Positions 1 to 11,700 of a DNA stretch of 64,000 nucleotides are shown in pieces. Origin of the DNA: Typha latifolia (lineage: Eukaryota > Streptophyta > Magnoliopsida > Poales > Typhaceae). Numbering within the stretch: the first letter of the stretch is position 1; the number at the start of each line of letters is the position of its first letter. The stretch lies in the NCBI GenBank assembly GCA_019914945.1, contig CM034113.1:7544850-7608849 (forward strand), read 5' to 3'. The position numbers were made by a program, and so were the translations under genes. The notes under the pieces were generated by a model. That model saw only the letters and a list, made by a program, of their open reading frames with translations. It was not told the DNA's origin and searched no databases.

Positions 1-2173
1 GGTCTTCTTGACTTAAAACAATCCTTTCTTTTAGCTTTGGAGGAAACCCCATTTATTTCTTTCATCATATGTTCTGATATTTTTTATCTTTTGTTCATCT
101 AATGTTAGCTGACAAGATTTGCTCTTCATCTTGCACTCAGTTGGTTGGATTTATGTCTATTTTATTTCTTGGCAAGTGAAGCAGGATATTTCAAATTTTA
201 GTTTATATGAATTGTATCATTCTAGTTTAGTTTGACACGGTTCCATGATAACCTATAAAAGATCAGCTATTCTGTTCTAGGACCACCACAGTTCTAGATT
301 GAAATTTTATAGAGTAATTCAATGCAAGAGATCTAAGTCCAAGAAACTTATTCAGTGTTGTGAATTGTATATGACTTGAGATGTATTTTGAAGCTGTTGT
401 GCTGATAAGTTTTCTAAAGACCTCTTACAAAAGACGGGCGAACTTTCTAAGACAAGGAAAAGCAAAATCAGGACACGTTAAATATAAAATGCATAGCTGC
501 GAGGATCAAAATGGAATGAGAGTAAAGAAGGGGTGGAAATTCATGTGGGTCCTAGAGATAGATAATCCAGGTGAAGTTGTTACTTACATGTTAGACAAAA
601 GTGGGGTGCCTGAAACTAAAGTTACAAAATATGAGATGAAGTGAGGAATTGATGTATGGTATTATGATAATCCTACCAGGTATTGCTTTGAAAATGCTAG
701 ATAGTTAGAGAAATAACATTTGAATACTTAGGAAAGGGACTTTGGAACTGTCAAATTTTTTATCAAACTCTGTGGTTGCAATTGATTTCAAAATATCATT
801 TGTGTAACTGCCTAGATTGGAGTTAATTGCGCATTGACTTTTCCTTTCCATGATAGCATGGGAAAGTAAATTCTGTTGAATTCAACAAATTAAGTTTTAT
901 CCCCAACAAGGCAATCAAGTAATACTATGACTATAACCTTGCTTATCTCTTAGGGATCTCTAAAAATCCTTGTCTATCACTTATCCTGTCTAGCTGACCG
1001 GTAAATAACATATAGAAGTTTCTCTCCTTTGAATTGTTTCTCAAGGATCATTGGCACGGGGTGTGCCAAGGTTGGCACAGTGTGTATTCGTTGGCATGTG
1101 TCGTGCTGATGTGTCGTTGACACACGGAATGATCTTGACAGGCTGAAAAACAATCTAAACCATTCTAGGACCTTAAAATAGGTTTTAGGAGCCAAATTAA
1201 AGTCTTTCAACACTATATATTAGTGTAACATATGCAATTAGATTCTAATCTTATGACTTCCACCAATATTTCTAAGATCCTCTTTGTTGATGCAAATAAC
1301 TTGGGGAAAACTGAAAATGTTTTTTGGTTTCTGAAATTTGAACTGTAATTTATATAGATCAAGCACTAAAATACAAAGAGGTAACAAAAGGGATGAAATA
1401 TACCTCAAATTAGGTTCCTTTAAAGTAAGATAGCTCAATTCTAATGGCACACATCGATGAGTAGCCATGAAGGAGTATCTAGATACTCCCCCATACCGAT
1501 ACTGATAATCCACAGGCATGATACATATCAACCTTGCCGACTGACACATCGATGAGTGTGTTGTGTGATCATCATGTACCCCTTAACTAACTGAAAGGTA
1601 ACATTTTCGGAATGGATGTCAGATCAACAATTATTACATCTCAAAATGATGAATGAAGAAGGAATCATCTTTAGGAAATCAGTGCAGCTGAGATGCAAAT
1701 GGTGATATGGATGGATGTTATGAGACCTATGGCTATGAAAGATGGATTATGAGATCAATTTATCCATAGCAAGTCAGGAGTGATGCCAATTGAGGGTAAA
1801 ATAAGACAATACGTTTAAGATGGTTTATACAGGTTGGAGGAGATTATCGGACTACAAGTGCAAACTCCAAACTAGTAAGGACTGACATAATATCAGGGAA
1901 AGGAGAAACAAGGGGTAAGAGGAAGATATGAAGACTAGAACCAGAAAGAAAGATATGATGATCCTTAGCTTGATTTTGGTCGACACCTCTCAGAAATATA
2001 ACTGAATTGTGGAAAAGGATGCATGAAACTGGTGTTACCTAATTGTGAGACAAGGCTCTGTTAATATTAGGTTCTAATTTTTGGAGCAATAACCTTTCGT
2101 AGCATTTTATATCTTATTTTAATCCTTGTTGGCAATTTAATTTCCATGTTTGATGAAATATTTCCTGTCACAG
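1..2173. other. Non-coding left edge, probably CLPTM1 intron
   Basis: I see no exon that joins in frame to the CLPTM1 exon at 2174, so this stretch is most likely an intron of that gene whose earlier exons lie left of the window. About 1040-1560 is a diverged dispersed repeat: it holds an 18-bp perfect palindrome at 1472-1489 and two exact copies of ACACATCGATGAGT at 1449-1462 and 1544-1557. An ATG-led 87-codon ORF at 381-644 (+) has no family resemblance I recognise and no sign of being an exon. The rest is plain AT-rich DNA. Confidence 0.5.
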
Positions 2174-4106
2174 AGGGTGTTCTTGGAAGGAAATCCATAC
2201 TTGCTGGTAGTAACAATGATTGTTTCTCTACTACATTCTGTGTTTGATTTCTTGGCTTTCAAGAATGGTATGTCCAACCTGATAAGTTCACAATTGTAAT
2301 ACAAATATCACTGCAAATTTTTACAGTTTGGAATAACCACTTTTCATTTTGCAGATATTCAATTTTGGAATAAAAACAAGTCTATGGAGGGATTATCTGC
2401 TAAATCAGTTGTTGTGAGCTTCGTTTGTCAGCTCATTGTGTTCCTTTACCTTCTTGATAATGAGACTTCATGGATGATCCTTGCTAGTTCTGGAATTGGT
2501 TGCTGCATTGAGTTCTGGAAAATTGGGAAAGCCATGCATATTGAGGTGTGTTCCTTGTATAGCTTAATTCTTTTCTTCTTGGGGCAACGACAGGGTTGAT
2601 TTTCGTCGGCTTGAAAAGTAGAGGCACAATAAAATGGAGGAATTTATGGATATCTACACATACTTTTGGTGTTTATCCACAATTAAGAGATTTGAACCTC
2701 ATTTAGGAACTGCATTTTTGCAACTTTATTTGTATAACTAATATGGCTTTAGTTGTTTAGAGATTTGAAATTTTTACCTATTGTAGTGCTTCTGATCACT
2801 TCCTGCCCTATTATTTCACTTCAACAGATTGATCGAAGAGGAAGAATTCCCTTATTGAGATTCAGAGACCGCGATTCATACACTAGTAATAAGACCAAGG
2901 AGTATGATGATATTGCAATGAAATATTTGGCATATGTTCTTTTCTTCCTCGTTGTATGTTCTTCCATCTATTCTCTCAAGTATGAGCGGCACAAGAGCTG
3001 GTACTCCTGGATACTTTCTTCTCTCACTAGCTGCGTCTACATGTTTGGTAAGCACAGCTTTGTAGCACGACCTGATGATAGTTTAAATAAGTACTTTATT
3101 CTATCTGTTTGGTTGTCAATAATTGTTAAGAAACAGCACCTCAACATTTAGTAGAGCCTTAAGCTAATGTGAATCGCCTTGATCAAGACTTCAATATATA
3201 ATCTTCATCTAGCATACTGTTTATGTGATTAACCACATCATTTCTCAGTGGACAAGTAGAATGAACTGACCTCTGTACATTCTTGTTTTATATTGTTTGA
3301 GTATTTGAAATTTCATTGTAATCAGGAAAATTGTGTTAGTTTTCCTGACTCTTACATCATGATAATTTTCTTTGCTGCAGTAGTTTATTTTGTATATGAT
3401 GCAATAGTAACAATTTCATTTTCATGATGTGCAGGCTTTATCATGATGTGCCCACAGCTGTTTATAAACTACAAACTTAAGTCCGTAGCTCATATGCCTT
3501 GGAGACAAATGACCTACAAGTTTCTTAACACGATTATTGATGACCTTTTTGCATTTGTCATCAAAATGCCAATACTGCATAGGCTATCTGTTTTCCGAGA
3601 TGGTGAGTTTTTTGGTTCACAATCATAATCTAATTCATTGCAGTTCGCCTTTCACTTTATTGCCAACTCCTCAGATTTACTCACGTATAACTGTCAGATC
3701 CGAAACATCTACTATATCTAAAGTCAGTTAGGACTTAGGAGACTAGCTTGGCCAATTGTTAGCTTCAGTTCTTCTCCTGTATACCTCCCTTCCTCGCCCA
3801 AACACCCCACCCCACCCCACCCAAAGGAAAAGAAGAGAAAGCTCTTAGAAACTATTTGTTCTTGGTTCATAATGCTTTTTAACTAGTTCAAATATTGTGA
3901 GATATTTACCTACATTTTCATATGTGCATGCAGATATTATTTTCTTGATATACCTATATCAGAGGTGGGTATATCCAGTAGACAAAAAACGTGTCAACGA
4001 GTATGGCTTCGGAGGTGAAGATGCAGACCAGAGTAATACGGCTATTACTGAAGGAACCGCAGCTCAAGATGATGATGTTAGGGATGAAGACAAGAAGAAC
4101 AACTGA
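2174..4106 (+). CDS. CLPTM1: CLPTM1-family transmembrane protein, 3' part (C-terminal 281 aa)
   Basis: Five exons join in frame: 2174-2267, 2355-2545, 2828-3047, 3435-3602 and 3934-4106, ending at TGA 4104-4106. The product is the C-terminal part of the cleft-lip-and-palate-transmembrane-protein-1 family, a multi-pass endomembrane protein; animal members act in ER retention or lipid scrambling, while the plant role is poorly known. Family-typical stretches are visible: GNPYLL, SNKTKEYDDIAMKYLAY, SWYSWILSSLTSCVYMFGF, PQLFINYKLKSVAH, WRQMTYKFLNTIIDDLFAF and IYLYQRWVYPVD. Several hydrophobic segments correspond to the family's C-terminal membrane helices. The tail after the last helix is acidic and polar (DDDVRDEDKKNN). 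All introns are GT-AG with codon phases preserved. The N-terminal half of the gene lies outside the window, so the start cannot be given. The family call is firm; the plant function is inference. Confidence 0.93.
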
Positions 4107-5960
4107 GCTTGGAAATAGCCATTTTGCTTATTGTCAGGAGAATTAGACACTTCCAGTTTGTTTGCTGTGCGATGTCTTTAACCCATTCCTTGGGTTGCGC
4201 CATCTTGTGCCTAGGGCAATATTTTTTTGGCTAAATTAAGATGGATTTTAAAACTGCAGTCTAACCATAGGATAGCAGTTTTAACACAGTATTAGTAGAG
4301 TAGTTCCAAGATATTTTTTTGGTAGTATTCTACTTTATCCAAAAGCATTACTTCAAATGTATGAACATAGTTGTTGGTATGTTGTCAGTATTCTATTGAT
4401 TTGGTAGAATTCTATTATTGCCAGTGTATTCTTTATTTTAGTGAAGTTATTGCATTGTAGTTTTATTTTCTTCAGAAATAAGTTTTGAGGGTCATATCAT
4501 TGGCCGTGATGATTTAAAGGTAAGAATAGAAAAACTGTTGATAAGGTGGTCATGGCCATGTTTTGCTTGCAGGATGCTAAGCTTTCCTTACTAATGATGG
4601 TGCCTTGCTTATGTGTGTTGAAGCATGCTGATACTATTTTCTTCATCTGCCTATATGAATCTTTTATTTATACGTGCACCCCTTAAAACACGTTCGTATT
4701 TTGTATGACTATATTTCTGGTTATTTAACAACTACAAGTTAATATATTGTCTTTTTATTGTCAATGGTTATTTCAGGTTATTTTTTTTAACAACTACAAG
4801 GTAATATATTATGTCTTTTTATTGTTAATGGTTAGGTTTAAGGGCATCCATCCAAATTGTTGGAGTATTGAAGGAGTGAAAATAGATGATCTTAGGGAGA
4901 ATTACATTTACATTTAGACTTCTAAATTTCTCTCATACTTAATAATTTTTTCTAGAGATCTCGAAATTTCTATATAAATTACTGATTTAATCAATAATTT
5001 ATATTTGAAAATTACTTACTGGCGGAGAAGTTTACACTTAGTTTTGTATTTAAGTTTCAAAATATACTAGGCAAATAAAATAATATTAAAAATATTTAAG
5101 TTTCGAAATGTAATAGATACCTAAAATAAATATTTGGGGTTAGTTTGGTCAAAATTCCTCAGTAATACATGAAAAGAGAAAACACCCCTTTGATTTTCCA
5201 ACTGACTCCGGAAGACTTGATCAAAGTCAAAATTGACTTTGGTAGGAAACTTCCATAAGATTTTCAGTTATATTTACAAACCACTAATAATAAATATTTT
5301 CAGTTATATTTACAAATAAATCACTTTTAATAAATTTTCTACTTATAATATTTAGTTGTAAAAAAATAAAATAAAAAAGTGATTTTTTATCTTCAAAAAT
5401 AGGTTCATTTTTTTTAAAAGAATATAATCACTTCAGTACAATGAGACACTTTATTAAATTTTTAATTTCTAGTAACTAAACACACCATAAAATAAAATCA
5501 CCATCAGTTCTAATTTCTACTGGTATCATATTGCATCAACTGAAATGAGATTGTATCAAACTTTTGATTTAGTAGTTTATTATTAGTTTTGGATGCATTC
5601 TATCTACGTTAAAGTATTAGTCACACTGTCCGTTTTATTTCATTTGATAAAGTTAAATTTTAACGGCAAAAGTCTTTCAGTTTCAATCTTAATTTTTCTT
5701 TTCTTAGATGCATGAATCATAATAAAATATTATAGCAAAAACAATGAAGGATGATTTAGAACTAATAAAGAATATTTCTTTTTAAAATACAAGTGTTTTA
5801 TAAATATGCGATCTGAGTGGGCGAATTTGCAATAAGGTTAAATATAGGTTGTGATATGAAAATAACCAGAGAATATTAATTTTTCATTTTGGTACCTCGG
5901 GTTTCGTACGTTTGTCGTAATTATACATCATATTTAACTTTCTATCTCGAATCCGGACTT
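4107..5960. other. CLPTM1-SGS3 intergenic region
   Basis: It starts with the CLPTM1 3' untranslated region. An imperfect tandem duplication sits at 4719-4834, two copies of about 57 bp built around AACAACTACAAG and CTTTTTATTG. The remainder, about 4900-5950, is very AT-rich with no coding signal. The SGS3 promoter should lie at its right end, but I see no clear TATA box. Confidence 0.6.
4719..4834 (+). repeat. Imperfect tandem duplication (2 x about 57 bp)
   Basis: Two adjacent copies (about 4719-4775 and 4776-4834) share GGTTATTT, AACAACTACAAG, TAATATATT, CTTTTTATTG and AATGGTTA in the same order. They differ by a few substitutions and a T-run expansion in the second copy. Confidence 0.75.
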
Positions 5961-5964
5961 TAGA

Positions 5965-6236
5965 ATGTTTAAAAAAGCGTCCCAATTTCTACTCTCATCT
6001 CTCTCTCTCGGCTCTTCACTTCTCTGTACTTCCTTCTCCGCTCTTTCTCCTCTCTCTCTCCAGTGTATAACTCACGCTTTCCGAGGTCCTCGTCCTTCTC
6101 CGACGCCGGAACCGGAGCGATCAGCTCATCCGGCGAGGCTTCGCAGCTATCCCACTCCTCTCCGGAGATCGGCGGCGGCGTGGGGTCTTCCGGTGTCGTT
6201 TTTGGTCGGAGGTGGACTCCTCCCTTCGTTTTAGCT
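5965..6236 (+). other. SGS3: Probable SGS3 5' untranslated exon
   Basis: A CT-rich then GC-rich stretch looks like a plant leader, and the coding exon is preceded by a clear acceptor (GTTGCAG ending at 8767), so a leader intron of about 2.5 kb is implied. The donor is not certain; GCT|GTAATG at about 6236-6240 is one candidate. The exact edges are inference. Confidence 0.4.
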
Positions 6237-8767
6237 GTAATGTTCCTTGTTCTTGAGCCGCCGTCGGTTCTTGATGTCTATTTGTCGCGATCTTTCTACT
6301 TGTACTGCAAGTTTTGACTTCGTTAGTGGTTGTCTCGGATCTCTCGTTTGCATGCATCAGATAGTGACTCTTCTTGGTTCTTGAGATCATACAATCTTTC
6401 CTTAAAGATGCAAGGAGATGCACATTTCATCTGAGTTCTTGAATATCTTTTTAAATTTGATTGATTTTTCTATTTTGCTGATGTTCATTGATTTATTTAA
6501 TCTTCTTCATGACTTATGATCAAGGAGAAGGAATTCTCGCGGTGTCTCTTGGTTCTCAATTTTCTTCTTTTCTCTTTTAGAAAAAATGACTTAAAATGGA
6601 AAGATGAATGTATGAAGGAAGCAAGAAGGAATGTTTAATGGCATCCCTTTTTCTTTTTCCTCTTCTTTCTCTTTTTGCTTTACATCTTATATTTCGATGT
6701 TTCTTTTATCTTCATTAGGTTCTGTCTCTTCCAGATTATTTCTTCGCCGCCTCTGAGTAATAATTTTGCTATATCTGCTGTTCGTTGTCACATTTGTATA
6801 TTTGTATTAGGTAAAGAATAGATTAAATGCATTTAATGAATTTGCTTTTCTGCTTCAGCATTTACGGAAATTCTCATCCTTTTCACATTGCCCAGCTGTT
6901 TTTTTTAAGCCAAGGAATAACTAACATTTCATAGAAAAAGAGTTAGAAGGTACACTCAAGTTATCAAGAAAAACAACAATAAACAGGTTACTGCTTAGAA
7001 TCTTCTGGACTGTTCTATTCTCTTATTATTGCATAAGGTTACAGTTTCATTGGTTTTAGGTTGAAATGATAACAAGCATGAAGCCAGGCGACTTACTAAG
7101 TTGCCAATATTGCTATGTAGGATGTACTTAGCAAAGGAATAATAGAAAATTGAAATAACGAAAAGATTCTCATATGAATTCGATAATTTCTACCCTGAAT
7201 TATTTTCCTATTCTGTCTTACTTGGATTGTTCAAAATCCTGATTAAATCTTCAGAAAACTGAAAAATTTTGCTAAGTTTAATTTGTCTATCATTGATGCG
7301 CTTTTGTGATTATCTCTAGTCAATGACTCAAAACATGTAAAGATTGCTTTTCCTGCCTAAATGTGATAGCATTTGGGTAGTCAAACTTGCTTATTAAATC
7401 ATGACACATGATTGCTACATCTACAAATACTTATCACTATCACTATTGTCGTGATATTATCTAGAATAATCATGTTCCTGTTTGCCAATCCATCATCATT
7501 GCTGTCTAAGATGATTATCTTTGCATATTACCCTTAACTCTTAAGAACATCCTAACATGTTAATACTTAGATGCTTATTCAAAATGATGGAGAACCTAGT
7601 TAAGTGAATGAATAAAACTGTATACTATATAGAATGACCCAAACATGTAAATCAATTCAACTTACCAGAAAATGTCTTAATGCGTCATAGTTTGTCCTGC
7701 ATTGTTATTAGCATTCATAAGGAGCCCCCTTTTATTACATGTCTATAGCTTTTTGGTTCATAGATTAAAGTACTATCCTGGCCTTCGTGTGTACACATTC
7801 TGAACACTAAATATTGTTATCTCCCCATTAAAGTTCATCTAAGTATGCTACATGAATAAGCTTGTAGGGAATAGAAATTATAAGATTGTGCACTACACTA
7901 TGCATGGTTAAAAATGAGAAGATATTTGTAGGACAATGAGTAATTACTTTGCATGATTTCTAAGGGATTTTCAGGTTTACATTTTGCTGTTAGCTTTACG
8001 GAACTTCTTCATCTATTCAAATTGGTTTTATGCTTTATCCCAAGTTTCTCCATAACATCAAATTCTTATCATTTCTTATTACTTTCTCCAAATGTCATAT
8101 CTGGGCTTTCCCTTCCTCTTAAGACTCCTTCTACTTGAGTTTTTCTTCTTCTTTTTTTCGCTCCAAATTAGTGTATAGTGAAATCTATATGGGCATCACA
8201 ACTCTTAAGCCATCTCAATGAATTCAAAAGTCAAAACTCTGCCTCTGTGCATGTATTCCTAACTTGGGTTGGACAAAGAAAATTTAATTATGTTATCTTT
8301 CTTAGTAATCTTTGGCTTCCTAATTTTCTCGCAATTCATAGCTATTAACTCATCAACTGTTTGAAAAGCTAAAGCTATTACTCTATTAGAGAATGGTTAT
8401 TTTTATATTTTATATTCTAATATCTTCCTCACTTCTACATTTCATACAATTCAATAGGCCCAAGAAGTGGACATCAAATTAATTGGGTGGAGGTTTAATC
8501 TTTTTACATAACAGATGGATCTGGCAGGATTCAAACTTGGACCTCTACTCTAATGTCATGTTAATTCACCAACTATTCACCAACTAAGCTATTAGAGAAC
8601 AGTAGTTTTTATATTTTATATTCTAATATAGCTACAATTAGCATGCATTTATTGCAGTTAATGTCATCAATAATACACTCCCAATATGTTCCCTTCAAAT
8701 TATGGTGTTGTGTATAGTTGACCTAATACTAGTGATTCCTTAGACCTAGTCATATCTGATGTTGCAG
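6237..8767 (+). other. SGS3: Long SGS3 leader intron
   Basis: No coding exon is seen here. It holds AT-rich sequence and the small LTR element at 8344-8628. The intron ends at GTTGCAG (8761-8767), 27 nt before the SGS3 ATG. Its left edge depends on the uncertain donor of the leader exon. Confidence 0.5.
8344..8628 (-). mobile_element. TRIM/SMART-like miniature LTR retroelement (285 bp)
   Basis: Read on the - strand, a 70-bp LTR (8559-8628) starts TATTAGAATATAAAATATAA and ends TTAACA. It is followed at once by a primer-binding-site-like sequence, TGACATTAGAG, close to TGGTATCAGAG of plant initiator-tRNA-Met-primed elements. The second LTR (8344-8422, 79 bp) is preceded by a purine tract (GAAGTGAGGAAGA). 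The two LTRs share their first 20 bases exactly and end alike. The 5-bp direct repeat TAGCT flanks the element at 8339-8343 and 8629-8633. The internal region of about 136 bp has no coding capacity, so it is non-autonomous. It lies in the SGS3 leader intron. Confidence 0.8.
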
Positions 8768-8794
8768 AGACGTGAATTGTGGTATTGAAAGATA

Positions 8795-11700
8795 ATGAGC
8801 TCAAGAAAGGGTGGAGGCAAGGGCTATCATGTTTTTGCTGCTGCTGGCCCTGACACATCAATAAAGGGTAAAAGCATTAGTGAGTCTGGTTCTGGCAAAG
8901 GTAGCCTGAAGCTTGATCAGCTGAATCATGACATGGCAGATGTAAGCATAGACTCCCAAGGGGGTGTTTGGGAGGTTGCTACAAAGAAGTCTAGGAACCG
9001 AGCTGCTTCAGCTACTGGGAAATCATGGGGATCGTCAAATTCTGCACCGAGGCAAGGATCAGGTGCTAATACTTCTGGGAGGGGTTCCGGAAATAGTTGG
9101 GTCCAAGCAGTTGATTCTCGCAGGCCTGTTTGTAAAGGAAATCCTATGCGACAATCTGAAAATAAGGGTAGGGAGGTGGGGGTTATCCCTCCACCTCTTA
9201 CACATGGCTGGCAATGGGCAGCAAGAGGTCGGACACCTGGTTCTCAAGTCAAGAAGGAAGAAGCACATCCTCCGCAAGATGGATCAATTGGTTATAATTC
9301 TGAGCCAGACACGACGTCTCAACAACCTGATGATGTTTCAGATGACGACGATGATGATTTAATTGACAGCGATGACGATCTTAGTGATGACTATGGTTCT
9401 GATGCAAGTCAAAAGAGCCATGAAACCCGAAAGAAGAACAAGTGGTTCAGTGGATTTTTTGAAGCCTTGGATAAATTGACAGTTCAAGAAATAAATGAAC
9501 AGATGAGGCAGTGGCACTGCCCGGCATGCCATAATGGTCCAGGTGCTATTGAGTGGTACAAAGGGCTGCAACCTCTAATGACTCATGCAAAAACAAAAGG
9601 AGCCACAAGAGTTAAGCTTCATAGGGAACTTGCTGAACTATTGGAAGAGGAACTTCGACGGAGAGGAACTTCTGTTGAACCTGCTGGGGAGCAATATGGT
9701 AAATGGAAGGGACTCCGTGAGACCACAACTGATTATGAGATAGTTTGGCCTCCAATGGTTGTGATTATGAACACTTTACTTGAGCAGGATGAGAATGATA
9801 AGGTGAAATACTTTCTATGACCTTTTTCCAGCATTATAATTGTTGTGCAATCTGTTGACACTTTTTGCTGATAGAAGTTGACAAGATCTATATCTGTTTT
9901 AAAGAAACGATCATGGAAATTTGGAAATGTTTTATGATGTCTCTGGAAATAAATTGACCCATAAATGCTGAGAGTAGCTGTATCTTTTTACATGCTTGGC
10001 TTGCAACTGGATTGCCTTTTGGAGATGCAGTTTAATACTTCTTAATATTTGTTATTTTCTGGTTCTAGAGAGAAGTTAAAAATTCCGAGTTACAAGTATT
10101 CGCTCAAGCTGATTCTCTCGATAACAGCATCATCCCATTTTCAGCTTTTGCAGTTGTTAGTGCAGAACTATAAGGCGCGGGTAACACTAGCTATAAATAT
10201 TTTGGATAATAGTAGAGTTGAATAACTGTTCCATAATTTTCTCATCAGTGTACCTTTCTTTGGTTAAAGAAAAAACTTTACTCTGCTTAGAAGATCTGAC
10301 AGGTTTTTTGTTTTTGTGTGTGTGTGTGTGTGTTTCTTTGTTTTGATTTAACTTTTAAATTTTAATCAACATTCTGTTTTCCTGTTAGTCAGCCTTAGTC
10401 AAGTTTGCAGAGTTTAGCAACACTAAGATATAAGATAGGTTTGGAGGAGATCAGTCTATCCAGGATAATGATGTATGGGCCCAGATTCTACTATGCCTAT
10501 AAGCTCTCTTTTCTGGTGTTATAACATCCTCCTGCAATAAGTGTGATCTCAAGTTTTCTGTAAATTCTGCTATCTACAGAAAGATAAGTGCAAACTGTTA
10601 GAGCTAGCATTTGCTTGTTTAGGGCTTTAGGTATTGTTCTTCCAATGCAATTTTTTTCCAATATATGCAATTAAAAGTCTTGCATCCATATTCAACTCTG
10701 TTGCTTCTTACATTATTTTGTTTCAAGCCCAATGTCAAAATAAATTTTCTGCAATCAGAATAGCCAAGCTCTACTGGATCAGTAGCTCTCTGTCCTATAT
10801 GCAATGATGCCTCTTTCTTGCATCAAGATTAATTGTCTGCTACCTTGAATGTCACTTTATCTCTTTATCTACTTGTGCTGCATATAATAGAATACTACAT
10901 TTTGTATAGAATAGAGTGACATTGATCTGCAGCTTTGTAAACTTTGTGATTATGTAGTATTTAATTACTTCGGACTGAGGAGGCCTTCCAACTATGCATT
11001 AGCTTGTTTTTTTAATACTAAATTGAAAATAAAGGATAAGAAGAGAATAATTGATGAACAAATTGATAATTGGACTATCTTGTATCTCTTACTGACAAGA
11101 AAGGTTGTGGTGCTTTCCTTTAATGAAGTAATTTAATGAAATATATATGTAACTGTCTTGTCATTTTATGATGATTTGTCATGCTATTTTAGAGTTTTGT
11201 TCTTTTAGGCTTGTCGCTGTAAGTTCCTCTTTATTCCAGTGACTCTTTCTTGTTTGAAAAAATGTAGTGGATTGGTATGGGAAACCAAGAATTGCTCGAA
11301 TATTTCAACACGTATAATGCAGTAAAAGCCCGCCATTCATATGGTCCTCATGGGCATCGTGGGATGAGTGTTCTGATATTTGAATCAACTGCAATGGGCT
11401 ATTTGGAGGCTGAACGTCTGGACAAGCATTTTACAGACCAAGGAACAGACAAAGATGCTTGGGAACGTCGTAAGGTGCTGTTCTTACCAGGTGGTAAACG
11501 ACAATTATATGGTTACTTGGCACGCAAAGAGGATATGGAGACATTCAACCAACATTCCCAAGGTAGATTGATTCTCTTAGATATCTTTTCCTTGAATTCT
11601 AATACTTTTCTATCCAATAGTTATACCTTGGGATCTAATGCAACCTAAAATTGCAAACAAATGTTGGGGAACATATGATCGAATGTAGTTTAAATGAATT

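Noticed and set aside
381..644. 87-codon ORF at the left edge
   Set aside because: Isolated, no family resemblance, no splice context joining it to CLPTM1; kept only as a note in the left-edge entry.
5965..6423. Several ORFs in the SGS3 leader region, both strands
   Set aside because: The stretch has leader character (CT-rich, GC-rich), no family match, and SGS3 starts cleanly at 8795.
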